A stretch of DNA of 35,153 nucleotides, taken from positions 1-35,153 of the IMG/VR virus record IMGVR_UViG_3300027608_001389; one strand, written 5' to 3'. Of the stretch, positions 23,845 through 32,486 are shown in pieces. The translations under genes were made by a program, and so were the position numbers. The stretch comes from a virus. Every line of letters begins with the position of its first letter. The stretch's first letter is position 1. The notes under the pieces were generated by a model. The model saw nothing but the letters and a program-made list of their open reading frames with translations, made no database searches and was not told the origin of the DNA.

Positions 23845-26502
23845 ATGTCTATATCAGATTACATTAAAAGAAAAGAATATATTGTAACTGTTAATAACTT
23901 CGAAGATTTAGATAGCTTATATGCTGATTTAGAAACCGAAGGGAAAAGCCCGCCTAATATAGATTTACTAAGAAGTGTAGATTGTCTACACCGTAGAACT
24001 ACTAGTAGAAATACTCATTATTTTTTAACTGAGTTAGAAGTAGAAGAATTAAGAAAAGATCCACGAATTAAAACAATTTCAATTGCTCCATACTATTTAG
24101 GTATCCAAGCAGGAACAACTGCTGTTGAGCAAACTAGTACAGCTTGGGACAAGTCACCTAGCACTAGTGGAACCATGAAAAATTGGGGGCTGTTAAGATG
24201 TGCCGAAGGTACTCAGAGATCAGGCTGGGGAGGTACAGGGTACGAAGGTGACGGCACGGGCACTGCTGCACAGACTGGCACTATAACGCTAACTGAAACA
24301 GGTAATAATGTCGATGTGGTGATTTGTGATACTAATGGTATTGTATGGAATCATCCAGAGTATGCAGTAAACGCCGACGGAACTGGAGGTTCTAGAGCTA
24401 TTCAATACAATTGGTTTCAACATAGTGCAGAGATAGGCAACGGCGCTAACGGTACATATTCTTACGGTGTCGGGGATCACGGAACACACGTTGCCGGAAC
24501 AGTTGCAGGTAATACACAAGGTTGGGCACGTAGCGCAAACATTTATAACTTATACTACGATACTGGTAATCCTGGAAACTTTAGTTATGTATTTGATTAC
24601 ATTCGTGCATTTCACAGAAATAAAGCATCAAACCCTGCCTTAGGAAGAAAAAATCCTACTATTGTTAACAACAGTTGGGGACAAAGTATTTTTCCTAGCG
24701 AATGGTCATTAACTGATATTACCGCCGTAACCTATAGAGGAACTAGATACACTCCTGCAGGGTCAACCGTTTACACAGGATTCAGCGGAGTATGTACTTC
24801 TAATGCAAGATTAGCAACCCTAGTTGGATTTGAAAATGCCGGGAACAGGATAACAACTACTGGGCCTTATACGGCGCCAGGCGGTAGCATCTTAACTAAA
24901 CCGGCCTCATGGACGCAAACTGGAGAACAGGCATATTTTATTGAACTATCACAGCCTAATGCAAGTTATACCATTACAGTACAAGGACCAGCTGACTTAG
25001 ATTTGATTAATAATGTTGCAATGGATGCTGTTTCGGGCTCAATGTCATTAAGTAGTTCTATTGTTATTACACAAGGTGTAACCGCTGTAGCAACATATAC
25101 TGAAGATGCAGGTTCAACAACAAATGGTGGTACGTTAGAAACTGACATTCGAGAAACTATTAACTTACCTAATGCAGCAGTGTATACTATCATATTTAAT
25201 AATACTATCGATATTAGCGGTGCTGGGTCGGTACTGTTTGGAACTGCATTGAGTTTAACAGTAGTAACAGAAAGCACACCGGCTACTGCATCTGTTAGTA
25301 GCATAACAAACTCACTATCTACACCAACGGGATGGACATCCTCAACTACGCCAACAGTTGGTAATAATGATGACGGGTACTGGACACTGGCATTACCGTT
25401 TCCTATTACATATCTCGGAACTACTTATAATGAAGTATATCCTAGCACAAACTTCTACCTAACATTTGGAGCAGGTTCTACAGTATGGTCAACTGTTAAT
25501 CAAAGTTCTCCTAATCTTCCTAAGATCATGTGGAGTGCTGCCGATAACAGTGTACAGAGAATTTATTACACTACACAAGGCACTGCAGGGAGCAGAACAT
25601 TTAATATAAGAATGGAAGGTGCTGCAGGTACTTCTGGTATATTAGGTTCACCAAATATGGTATGTGAGTACGTGTTTTATGAAGCTACTCCAACTCAAAT
25701 TGATTTGCAAGTAGGTGTAAATTCTAGAAAGACAACTGGCGCATTTACTACTGAACAATTAAATGCGTGGGGATTTATCAGTGGTCAGCGTATTCCTGCT
25801 AGAGTAGCTGCATCAGATGTAGATATTGAAGACTTATACGCCGAAGGTATTATTATGGTCGGTGCTGCTGGTAACGGTCGATGGAAACATGATGTGCCAG
25901 GTGGACTAGATTGGAACAACACTTTTGAAATGGCTACTAGATATCCCGATAGTGTAGCACAACCTTATTTCTATATGAGAGGAACTAGCCCAACAGCAAA
26001 TGACAATTCTACAACAGGACAATTTGAACTTCCGGCAATATGTGTAGGATCAATTGACTCTATATCTACAGATCAAAAGGTACAATATAGTGACTGCGGC
26101 CCAGGAGTTGACCTGTATGCACCCGGTACGCATATTGTCAGCGCACTACCTAGCGGCATCGGTGATTCTAGGAATGGAAGTTATTTTATTGGCAAGTTCA
26201 GTGGCACTAGTATGGCAAGCCCGCAAGTATGTGGAGTACTTGCGTGTGCGTTAGAAACATATCCTTATATGAATCAAGTACAGGCCAAAGCCTATATACT
26301 AGGACATGCAAAAGCCAATCAAATAACTACCAACTCGAACGGCCCTACTAACGGTCAGGATCTACAAGGTTCTGCTAATTTATTTTTATATTATAATAAA
26401 GAACGAGCAACGTCAGGAAATACGTTTCCTAAATTAAATTACCAACCTAGACCAGCAACTGGGGCAGTTTACCCAAGAAGAAGAATTAGAAGGACTCTGT
26501 AA
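23845..26502 (+). CDS. Subtilisin-like serine protease (peptidase S8) with large insertion, 885 aa
   Basis: Residues 1-90 resemble an I9-type propeptide (YIVTVNNFEDLDSLYADLE, later RIKTISIAP). The catalytic Asp162 is in VVICDTNGI, His212 in GDHGTHVAGTVAG, the oxyanion Asn275 in VNNSWG, and Ser789 in FSGTSMASPQ. The triad is complete. Between Asn275 and Ser789 there are about 510 residues, far more than the roughly 65 of subtilisin. Part of that, about 320-600, is Thr/Ser/Gly-rich beta sequence like the neighbouring fibres, with YTITVQGPADLDL and FPITYLGTTYNEVYPS. There is no Sec signal peptide, so it is probably carried in or on the virion rather than exported. It lies one base after a fibre gene, and its stop overlaps the next start (TAATG). 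It may mature tail proteins or digest host surface proteins. Confidence 0.88.
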   Translation: MSISDYIKRKEYIVTVNNFEDLDSLYADLETEGKSPPNIDLLRSVDCLHRRTTSRNTHYFLTELEVEELRKDPRIKTISIAPYYLGIQAGTTAVEQTSTAWDKSPSTSGTMKNWGLLRCAEGTQRSGWGGTGYEGDGTGTAAQTGTITLTETGNNVDVVICDTNGIVWNHPEYAVNADGTGGSRAIQYNWFQHSAEIGNGANGTYSYGVGDHGTHVAGTVAGNTQGWARSANIYNLYYDTGNPGNFSYVFDYIRAFHRNKASNPALGRKNPTIVNNSWGQSIFPSEWSLTDITAVTYRGTRYTPAGSTVYTGFSGVCTSNARLATLVGFENAGNRITTTGPYTAPGGSILTKPASWTQTGEQAYFIELSQPNASYTITVQGPADLDLINNVAMDAVSGSMSLSSSIVITQGVTAVATYTEDAGSTTNGGTLETDIRETINLPNAAVYTIIFNNTIDISGAGSVLFGTALSLTVVTESTPATASVSSITNSLSTPTGWTSSTTPTVGNNDDGYWTLALPFPITYLGTTYNEVYPSTNFYLTFGAGSTVWSTVNQSSPNLPKIMWSAADNSVQRIYYTTQGTAGSRTFNIRMEGAAGTSGILGSPNMVCEYVFYEATPTQIDLQVGVNSRKTTGAFTTEQLNAWGFISGQRIPARVAASDVDIEDLYAEGIIMVGAAGNGRWKHDVPGGLDWNNTFEMATRYPDSVAQPYFYMRGTSPTANDNSTTGQFELPAICVGSIDSISTDQKVQYSDCGPGVDLYAPGTHIVSALPSGIGDSRNGSYFIGKFSGTSMASPQVCGVLACALETYPYMNQVQAKAYILGHAKANQITTNSNGPTNGQDLQGSANLFLYYNKERATSGNTFPKLNYQPRPATGAVYPRRRIRRTL

Positions 26503-29063
26503 TGGCATTATCTATCTGGACTGAACGATCTGGTTATAGGTTCAATACTATCCAAGAACGCACTATTATAAATCAGGATCTGCCTGTTAGTTACACTAAT
26601 GGGTTCCAAGATAGTACTAATCTAACATTTACTGTTATATCAGGAAGATTGCCTAACGGTTTGAGAATTGTCGAAGATAAAATAACTGGCACTGCTGCCG
26701 AAGTACCTAGAAGTACAGACTATGAATTTGTTGTTAGAGCAAAATACGGAGAGCAAATTGCAGATCGTACATTTTTCCTAACTGTCGAAGGTGCAGACGT
26801 TCCTATATGGCAAACAGCAGCGGGAAGTCTAGCTGTGTTAAATACCGATCAATACTATGTGCTTGACAGTACATATATTGATTTCCAACTAGTGGCTACA
26901 GATTTCGATACGTCTGCTGGGCAGAGTTTAAAGTATTTTAAAAAATTAGGAGAATTACCTCCTGGTCTTATTTTAACAGAAACAGGTAGAATTGTAGGTT
27001 GGATTCAACCTGCACTAGGAATACCTGAGACTGCAGGTAACGGTGCATATGATACAACTATATATGACGACGTAGCATACGATTTTGGATACCAACCAGA
27101 ATCGGGGTACGATAGTTTTATCAATTATACGCCTAATAAGATCAATAGATACTACGAGTTTATTGTTGTAGTTACTGACGGTGACACTAGTGTTGAACGA
27201 ACATTTAAAATATATGTCATCGGTGATGATTATTTTAGAGCAGACAACATTTCTTTTTATGCAGGTGTGGGTGCATATACAGTAGATACCACATATGTTA
27301 GATCTCCTATTTGGGAAACTGCGTCAGATCTTGGAACTAAGAGAGCTAATAACTATCAAACATTTAAATTAGATGTCTACACAGGAATAGAACTAGGTCC
27401 TATTACTTACGAATTAGAAAATGTAAATCCAAAGATTACCGGAAGAGCATCTACTACATTAAGTACAGAAAATAAAATAACTAGAAACTTGATTAGAATA
27501 AAAGATGCTAGCGGAACTCCAACTACGGGTAAAAAGATCACTCTTAAAAATTATGTTGACGGTGCTGACTCAACTATCTACACTATTACTAATGTATCAA
27601 CTGTAAGTTCGACAGAATTTGTGCTGACAGTTACACCAGTGTTAGCTAAAGCCATTCCCAATGATACATGGATTGCATTAGGAACTACTAGTGAAATACC
27701 TCCAGGTATGCAATTTGATCCAGGAAGTTCTGAAGTGTTTGGCGTATTACCTTATCAGCCTGCCATAACTAAAAGTTACGAATTTACAATTCTAGCCACT
27801 AGATATAGCGATAAACTTGAAAGAGCCAATTCCAGAAGAACGTTTGGTGTACAGATCATTGGTGAAATAGACAGTATTATAACCTGGGTCACTCCTACAT
27901 CTTTAGGAACTATTCAAGCTAACTTAATAAGCACACTGTCACTAAGTGCTGAAACAACATTGGCAAATGCTGTTATACTTTACGTTAAAACTTTAGGTGC
28001 ATTGCCGCCTGGACTTACATTAAATCTTGACGGGGAGATTGTTGGCAAGGTTCGACAATTCGGTACACAAACCGAACCAGGTATTATTACATTTGATAAC
28101 AACAATTTTACTTTAGATTTTAACGAGACAACCTTTGACAAAGAATATACATTCACAGTGGAAGCTAGAGACATTACCAACTACAGTACAGTTTCAAGAA
28201 CATTTACACTTGCAATTGATACTCCTAATGATAGACTTTACAGCAATCTAACTGTTAAGCCATTCTTAAAACAAAATCAAAGAGATTTGTTTAGATCATT
28301 TATCACTGACAATAATGTGTTTACTATCAATTCAATATATAGACCCAGTGACGCAAACTTTGGTATACAAACTGATTTAAGAATGTTAGTGTTTGCTGGT
28401 ATAGAAACAAAATCAGCATCTCAAACAGTTAGTGTGATTAATAGAAATCACAAAGAAAAACGTTTTAAATTAGGCGACATTAAAAAAGCCAAAGCTAAAA
28501 TCACCGGAACTAATGATGTTGTTTACGAAGTTATCTATATAGATGTAATAGATCCGTTAGAAGTAGGCAAGAAATATCTGCCAAGTATGATTAATACATC
28601 ACCCTCACAACGAGCTATTACTACGGATCAAAATAATCAATACTACAACGGACCGTTTGATTTAGATACAAAATATTGGAATGCTCCTGATCCATTTAGT
28701 GCCACTGTAGACCGTTCAGATGTATTTCCTGAAGATCCTTATAGTGCATACAAGTTTCCGTCAAGTGTGTCAATTTGGCGCAAAAGAATAAAAGAATTAG
28801 GGTTAAAAGAAAGAAATTACTTACCGCTATGGATGCGTACTATTCAAGACGGTGAAGTACAAGAATTAGATTACGTAAAGGCAATACCGCTTTGCTACTG
28901 TAAACCTGGTATGGCTGATGATGTTTTGCTGAATATTAAGAATAGAAACTTTGATTTTAGCCAAATAGACTATGTAATTGATAGATATATAATAGATTCT
29001 GTCACCGGGTATTCCGCTGATAAATACATCGTATTTAGAAACGATAGGACAACTATAACATGA
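26502..29063 (+). CDS. Large tail/baseplate protein with putative Ig (He_PIG-like) repeats, 853 aa
   Basis: The ATG overlaps the protease stop (TAATG). At least four 'LPPGLxLxxxGxIxG' units mark He_PIG/cadherin-like immunoglobulin domains: near residues 50 (LPNGLRI), 151 (LPPGLILTETGRIVG), 400 (IPPGMQF) and 501 (LPPGLTLNLDGEIVG). Each is followed by a strand such as YEFVVRAKYG, YEFIVVVTDGD or YTFTVEARD. The C-terminal 170 residues have no Ig pattern and look well conserved (WRKRIKELGLKERNYLPLWM, LDYVKAIPLCYCKPG, FDFSQIDYVIDRYIID), a block I associate with structural tail proteins of cyanophage-like myoviruses. It overlaps the next gene by four bases (ATGA). A baseplate or tail surface location is inferred. 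Confidence 0.78.
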   Translation: MALSIWTERSGYRFNTIQERTIINQDLPVSYTNGFQDSTNLTFTVISGRLPNGLRIVEDKITGTAAEVPRSTDYEFVVRAKYGEQIADRTFFLTVEGADVPIWQTAAGSLAVLNTDQYYVLDSTYIDFQLVATDFDTSAGQSLKYFKKLGELPPGLILTETGRIVGWIQPALGIPETAGNGAYDTTIYDDVAYDFGYQPESGYDSFINYTPNKINRYYEFIVVVTDGDTSVERTFKIYVIGDDYFRADNISFYAGVGAYTVDTTYVRSPIWETASDLGTKRANNYQTFKLDVYTGIELGPITYELENVNPKITGRASTTLSTENKITRNLIRIKDASGTPTTGKKITLKNYVDGADSTIYTITNVSTVSSTEFVLTVTPVLAKAIPNDTWIALGTTSEIPPGMQFDPGSSEVFGVLPYQPAITKSYEFTILATRYSDKLERANSRRTFGVQIIGEIDSIITWVTPTSLGTIQANLISTLSLSAETTLANAVILYVKTLGALPPGLTLNLDGEIVGKVRQFGTQTEPGIITFDNNNFTLDFNETTFDKEYTFTVEARDITNYSTVSRTFTLAIDTPNDRLYSNLTVKPFLKQNQRDLFRSFITDNNVFTINSIYRPSDANFGIQTDLRMLVFAGIETKSASQTVSVINRNHKEKRFKLGDIKKAKAKITGTNDVVYEVIYIDVIDPLEVGKKYLPSMINTSPSQRAITTDQNNQYYNGPFDLDTKYWNAPDPFSATVDRSDVFPEDPYSAYKFPSSVSIWRKRIKELGLKERNYLPLWMRTIQDGEVQELDYVKAIPLCYCKPGMADDVLLNIKNRNFDFSQIDYVIDRYIIDSVTGYSADKYIVFRNDRTTIT

Positions 29064-29620
29064 CCAGTGCAATTTTATATTCAAGCATAGACGAAACATA
29101 CCCAGTTGCGGGGCAAGACAACAACAGTCAAGGGTTTAGAGATAACTTTAATTACATTAAAGCTGGTCTAACTACCGCTGCATCCGAAATTACAGACCTG
29201 CAGACCAATACTGCAAAAACAAATGCCGATAACGATTTTGCATTGAATCTTATTGAAAATTTTGAATATAATAATGCATATGGCACTGTTGCCAGTGTAG
29301 GAACTATTAGCGGTGCAACTAACGTAGAATTAATTGATGGTGTTTATCAAACCTTTACTATAGGTGGTAATTTAACTTTAACCTTTAGAGAATGGGGCGC
29401 TGCAGGAGTGTTATCTAAACTTACAGTAGAATTAAAAAGCGATGGCTCTGCACGTACAGTTACATTTAGCGGATCACCAACTCCAACTATCCTAACAAAC
29501 TTTGGTGCGGTAACATTCACGTTGTCAGCAACTGCAACAACAAGATCAATTTTTAATGTATGGTCTACTACCGGTGGTACTACAGTTTTTATTGAGCACG
29601 TTGGTAACTTTACATTATGA
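29060..29620 (+). CDS. Short fibre-like structural protein, 186 aa
   Basis: Starts in an ATGA overlap. The N-terminal segment (PVAGQDNNSQGFRDNFNYIK, residues 15-34) is a divergent copy of the shared module seen at 10161, 18948 and 22035. A short helical stretch (TTAASEITDLQTNTAKTNAD) that could trimerise as a coiled coil follows. The remainder is a beta domain ending FIEHVGNFTL, resembling the last domain of other aquatic-phage fibres. It overlaps the next small gene by four bases. It is probably a minor fibre or an adaptor for one. Confidence 0.72.
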   Translation: MTSAILYSSIDETYPVAGQDNNSQGFRDNFNYIKAGLTTAASEITDLQTNTAKTNADNDFALNLIENFEYNNAYGTVASVGTISGATNVELIDGVYQTFTIGGNLTLTFREWGAAGVLSKLTVELKSDGSARTVTFSGSPTPTILTNFGAVTFTLSATATTRSIFNVWSTTGGTTVFIEHVGNFTL

Positions 29621-29850
29621 TACACCCCCTAGCGCAAGATTTGTCTAAACTTAAAGATTTGGAAATTGAGTCCAAAATACAAGAGTTAGGCAGAAAGTAT
29701 TGGCAGTCTAAAAATCCCGATGTGCAACAACAAATTTCCTTATTCCTTGACACGTACAATGAGGAATTAAGAGCTCGAAGAATAAAAAATATCGAGCAAT
29801 TGGCTCAAAACAGAGACAAAGATCTTGACAAACTGATTAAAGTTAACTAA
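29617..29850 (+). CDS. Small conserved helical phage protein, 77 aa
   Basis: ATGA overlap with the preceding gene. The sequence is almost entirely helical and charged (LSKLKDLEIESKIQELGRKY, then EELRARRIKNIEQLAQ), likely a coiled coil, and ends DKDLDKLIKVN. I recall close matches to this pattern as unannotated small proteins in T4-like cyanophages next to structural genes. No signal peptide or membrane segment. Function unknown; tail assembly is suggested only by its neighbours. Confidence 0.72.
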   Translation: MIHPLAQDLSKLKDLEIESKIQELGRKYWQSKNPDVQQQISLFLDTYNEELRARRIKNIEQLAQNRDKDLDKLIKVN

Positions 29851-29859
29851 AATAGTTAA

Positions 29860-30360
29860 ATGCAATCAGACAAGTACGGCAATCCTATATTTCAAGACAA
29901 TGATATTATAGACCTTATCTACAAAGGTCATATAGATCAATTAGATCAAATTATTGTAAATGAAACAGTTGGCATTAAACAACTAGCCGAATACTCCGAA
30001 ATTAACTTAAAACTCAATCAAAACTTTGACATTGAAGTAGCCGACTTTGATAAAATTTGTCAGAGTGATTGGTTTATGCCGGAAGAGTATAAAAAATTAG
30101 ACATTGAAGAAATTTTAGTAACGCTATGCCCTAAAGAAAACTATCAACGTCTAATAGAAGAACTAGAAGAATTTAGAGAACGCAATATGCTAGATCTTCT
30201 TAGAGTTCTTAAGTACACAGTAGATACCTTAAAAACTAATAGCATAGTTTGGGGTGTAGGTAGAGGAAGCAGTGTAGCTAGTTACGTGTTATTTTTGTTA
30301 GGTGTACACAAAATTGACAGCGTGAAATATAATTTAGACTGGCGTGAATTCTTGAGATAA
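29860..30360 (+). CDS. DnaE-like fragment (DNA polymerase III alpha motif), 166 aa
   Basis: The C-terminal third reads VWGVGRGSSVASYVLFLLG then VHKIDSVKYNLDWREFL. It aligns by eye with the bacterial PolIII alpha stretch around GPGRGSAAGSLVAYxLGITDIDPLxYxLLFERFL; GVGRGSS is at residues 132-138. The preceding helix (YQRLIEELEEFRERNMLDLL) occupies the place of the DnaE helix before that motif. The protein stops just before the catalytic PDxDxDF aspartates would begin, and there is no PHP domain, so it cannot be a polymerase. It may be a conserved stand-alone derivative. No Shine-Dalgarno precedes the ATG, nine bases after the previous stop. Role unknown. Confidence 0.65.
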   Translation: MQSDKYGNPIFQDNDIIDLIYKGHIDQLDQIIVNETVGIKQLAEYSEINLKLNQNFDIEVADFDKICQSDWFMPEEYKKLDIEEILVTLCPKENYQRLIEELEEFRERNMLDLLRVLKYTVDTLKTNSIVWGVGRGSSVASYVLFLLGVHKIDSVKYNLDWREFLR

Positions 30361-30390
30361 GTACATATATAACACCATAAGGAGAATGTT

Positions 30391-30606
30391 ATGGCAATGA
30401 AACCAGCACCAGCAAAAGTATACAGATCAATGCAAGGTAAAGAAATTGATCTCGATAAGCTAAGAATTAAAAACGAAAACACTCTAGCAGTAGGTAATGC
30501 TCGAATGAACGCTCGTGGTGACGAATTAGGACCAGGTGGCAAAATTGTTCGCAAGCGTGAAGAAGCAAGCACAGAATATCATACAGACAGCAAAGATAGC
30601 AGATAA
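30391..30606 (+). CDS. Small conserved phage protein, 71 aa
   Basis: AAGGAG six bases before the ATG gives a firm start. Sequence MAMKPAPAKVYRSMQGKEID, then LRIKNENTLAVGNARMNARG and DELGPGGKIVRKREE. It is basic, probably extended, with no signal peptide. The same pattern is familiar to me from many T4-like phages of aquatic bacteria as an unannotated gene near the tail and co-chaperonin genes. It is followed after eight bases by the GroES-like gene, so the two likely form one transcript. Function unknown. Confidence 0.75.
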   Translation: MAMKPAPAKVYRSMQGKEIDLDKLRIKNENTLAVGNARMNARGDELGPGGKIVRKREEASTEYHTDSKDSR

Positions 30607-30614
30607 GAGGATTT

Positions 30615-31004
30615 ATGAACGAAACTTTAGGATTTCAAAAAAATGCAGGTGTAAACATCAATGCATGGAAAGTATCTGCTCTTCGACCGCTAACTGATAA
30701 TGTAATTGTAATTGACATGAATTTTGGAGAACAAGTGTCCAGTGGTGGAATTATTCTTCAAAGTGATAACGGCAAGGCACACGGAGTCCATCCTAGATGG
30801 GCTAAAGTATATGCAGTCGGAGATGACCAACAAGATGTCGGTGTAGGTCAATGGGTGTTAATTGAACACGGACGTTGGACACGTGGTATTAAGATCGAAG
30901 ATGATGAAGGTGAGAAAATTATTAGAAAAATTGACACAAAATGTATGTTAATGGTTTCTGATGAGGCGCCGCCTGAAGACGCAATGATTGGAAGAGAGCT
31001 ATGA
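30615..31004 (+). CDS. GroES-like co-chaperonin (T4 gp31 type), 129 aa
   Basis: Caps the host GroEL chamber; in T4 the gp31 co-chaperonin replaces GroES so that the major capsid protein can fold. Visible GroES features are LRPLTDNVIVIDM (23-35), SSGGIILQSDNGKAHGV (42-58, mobile-loop region with the GGI hydrophobic tip), AKVYAVGDD and VGVGQWVLIEHGRW. At 129 aa it is longer than GroES (about 97) and near gp31 (111), with extra N- and C-terminal segments. GAGG precedes the ATG, and its stop overlaps the MazG-like gene (ATGA). Expressed together with virion genes, its client is probably the capsid protein, as in T4 (inference). Confidence 0.85.
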   Translation: MNETLGFQKNAGVNINAWKVSALRPLTDNVIVIDMNFGEQVSSGGIILQSDNGKAHGVHPRWAKVYAVGDDQQDVGVGQWVLIEHGRWTRGIKIEDDEGEKIIRKIDTKCMLMVSDEAPPEDAMIGREL

Positions 31005-31369
31005 CCAATCCGTTTAGAGATCAAGAAAAATTCATGCGGGCCTGTGATCAGGCAGTGGATGCTTATTCAATATCACAATATAAAATGTATTTAAATTTGA
31101 TCGAAGAAGAGCATCAAGAACTTAAAGAAGCAGTTGCTGCCGATGACTTAGTTGAACAGTTGGATGCATTAATTGATATCCTAGTTGTTACTATTGGTGC
31201 TATTCATAGCGCAGGATTCAACGGCGAAAGTGCTTGGAAAGAAGTTATGAGTACAAACTTTGCCAAGATCGACAAAGAGACCGGCAAGGTTCGTAAGCGT
31301 GAGGACGGTAAGGTATTGAAACCCATAGGGTGGACGCCGCCGGAGTTGGCTCCATTTGTGAGCAAATAA
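31001..31369 (+). CDS. MazG-like / all-alpha NTP pyrophosphohydrolase, 122 aa
   Basis: ATGA overlap with the GroES-like gene. Residues 31-62 (LNLIEEEHQELKEA then LDALIDILVVTIGA) hold the ExxE and DxxD metal sites of the all-alpha NTP pyrophosphatase superfamily (Glu36/37, Glu40, Asp55, Asp59). NFAKIDKE and REDGKVLKPIGWTPP complete the pattern seen in phage MazG-like and phosphoribosyl-ATP pyrophosphatase-like proteins. The reaction would be NTP or dNTP to monophosphate plus pyrophosphate. Suggested roles in phages include clearing noncanonical nucleotides or altering (p)ppGpp; the substrate cannot be read from sequence. A composite terminator/promoter follows. Confidence 0.82.
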   Translation: MTNPFRDQEKFMRACDQAVDAYSISQYKMYLNLIEEEHQELKEAVAADDLVEQLDALIDILVVTIGAIHSAGFNGESAWKEVMSTNFAKIDKETGKVRKREDGKVLKPIGWTPPELAPFVSK

Positions 31370-31372
31370 CTC

Positions 31373-31398
31373 AAAGGGTCTTGACAGACCCTTTCTTT
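31373..31398 (+). terminator. Rho-independent terminator whose loop is a -35 box
   Basis: AAAGGGTC (31373-31380) pairs with GACCCTTT (31387-31394), followed by CTTTT. The 6-nt loop is TTGACA, which is also the -35 element of the promoter for the following genes. Confidence 0.8.
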
Positions 31399-31409
31399 TC
31401 CTCTATAAT
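31381..31409 (+). promoter_or_regulatory. Exact consensus sigma70 promoter overlapping a terminator
   Basis: TTGACA (31381-31386), 17-nt spacer, TATAAT (31404-31409). It drives the 45-aa gene, the clamp loader and the DUF2452 gene. The replication role of the clamp loader fits early expression by host polymerase. Confidence 0.85.
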
Positions 31410-31428
31410 AAATGAAAAGGATATTGTA

Positions 31429-31566
31429 ATGTGGAGAGTTAGTTATTATATGGTCGGTGGAACAAGAACAACAAAGTTGTTTCCTACACTGACAGAAGCT
31501 ACACATTTTGTAGTGTATAAAATCCGCACCTGCAATGTTTACGAATTTATAAAGGTTAAAGAATGA
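31429..31566 (+). CDS. Small protein of unknown function, 45 aa
   Basis: Start chosen at ATG 31429 (MWRVSYYMVGGTRTTKLFPT) with AAAAGG about eight bases upstream, just after the promoter. The longer upstream frame would run back through the promoter and terminator. It ends YEFIKVKE in an ATGA overlap with the clamp loader gene. It is short and beta-like, with no signal peptide. Coupling to the clamp loader suggests an early role, but no family was recognised. Confidence 0.65.
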   Translation: MWRVSYYMVGGTRTTKLFPTLTEATHFVVYKIRTCNVYEFIKVKE

Positions 31567-32486
31567 AAGAACTATGGGTTGAGAAATACCGTCCAGATAC
31601 CTTAGACGGATATGTATTTAAAGATGATCATCAACGAGCACAGATTGAAAGTTGGATTGCTGAAGGCAGTATTCCTCACTTGTTGTTTAGTGGCAACGCA
31701 GGCGTAGGCAAAACTACGCTGGCAAAAATTCTTATTAAGATGTTAGGTGTTCAAGACACAGATGTATTGTCAGTTAATGCTAGTAAGGAAGGTCGTAAAA
31801 TTGACTGGCTTAGAGATAAACTAGACGGGTTCTGTCAAACAATGCCGTTTGGTGATTTTAAAGTTGTTATTCTTGACGAAGCTGACTATCTTAATCATCA
31901 GTCAGTGCAGCCAGCTATGCGTAACCTAATGGAACAATACAGTCAGAGTGTAAGATTTATTCTCACCTGTAACTATCCTAACAAGATTATTCCCGCATTG
32001 CATAGTCGTTGTCAGCGTCTGCATATTGAAAAAACAGATATGACAGAATTCATCAAACGTGTTGAAACTATTTTGCAAAAAGAAAACATCGAGTTTGATC
32101 TAGAAACTCTAGCAACTTATGTGTCAGCAACATATCCGGATCTACGCAAGTGTATCAACAATGTACAAATGAATAGTCTAGATGGTAAATTACACAGTCC
32201 CGAATCATCTGACTCAAGCACCGACTATCGTGTAGAAATGATTGATCTGTTTAAGAAAGGCAAGATTAGCGAAGCACGTAAACTAGTATGCGGACAGGCT
32301 AGGCCAGAAGAAATGGAAGACATTTATCGTTGGCTTTATGAGAATGTTAGCATCTTTGGTGAAGAACCTTCACAGGAGAAAGCTATTCTTATTATCAAGC
32401 AAGGACTAGTGGATCATACCTTAGTTAGTGATCCAGAAATTAACCTAGCGGCTACACTGATTAGACTTAGTCACGTTAATGACTGA
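31563..32486 (+). CDS. 44: Sliding clamp loader ATPase subunit (T4 gp44 / RFC small subunit type), 307 aa
   Basis: Loads the sliding clamp onto primer-template DNA using ATP. It opens with the RFC-type WVEKYRPDTLD. Walker A is GNAGVGKT (44-51), Walker B VVILDEAD (101-108), sensor 1 TCNYPNKI (135-142), and the arginine-finger SRC motif HSRCQRL (147-153). A small helical C-terminal collar domain follows. Length is close to T4 gp44 (319). It overlaps the 45-aa gene (ATGA) and the DUF2452 gene (8 nt) in an early operon. The partner subunit gp62, clamp gp45 and polymerase gp43 are not in this window. Confidence 0.95.
   Translation: MKELWVEKYRPDTLDGYVFKDDHQRAQIESWIAEGSIPHLLFSGNAGVGKTTLAKILIKMLGVQDTDVLSVNASKEGRKIDWLRDKLDGFCQTMPFGDFKVVILDEADYLNHQSVQPAMRNLMEQYSQSVRFILTCNYPNKIIPALHSRCQRLHIEKTDMTEFIKRVETILQKENIEFDLETLATYVSATYPDLRKCINNVQMNSLDGKLHSPESSDSSTDYRVEMIDLFKKGKISEARKLVCGQARPEEMEDIYRWLYENVSIFGEEPSQEKAILIIKQGLVDHTLVSDPEINLAATLIRLSHVND

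Noticed and set aside
29854-29862. TTAAATG before the DnaE-like gene as a late promoter
   Set aside because: It reads TAAATG, not TAAATA, and overlaps the start codon.
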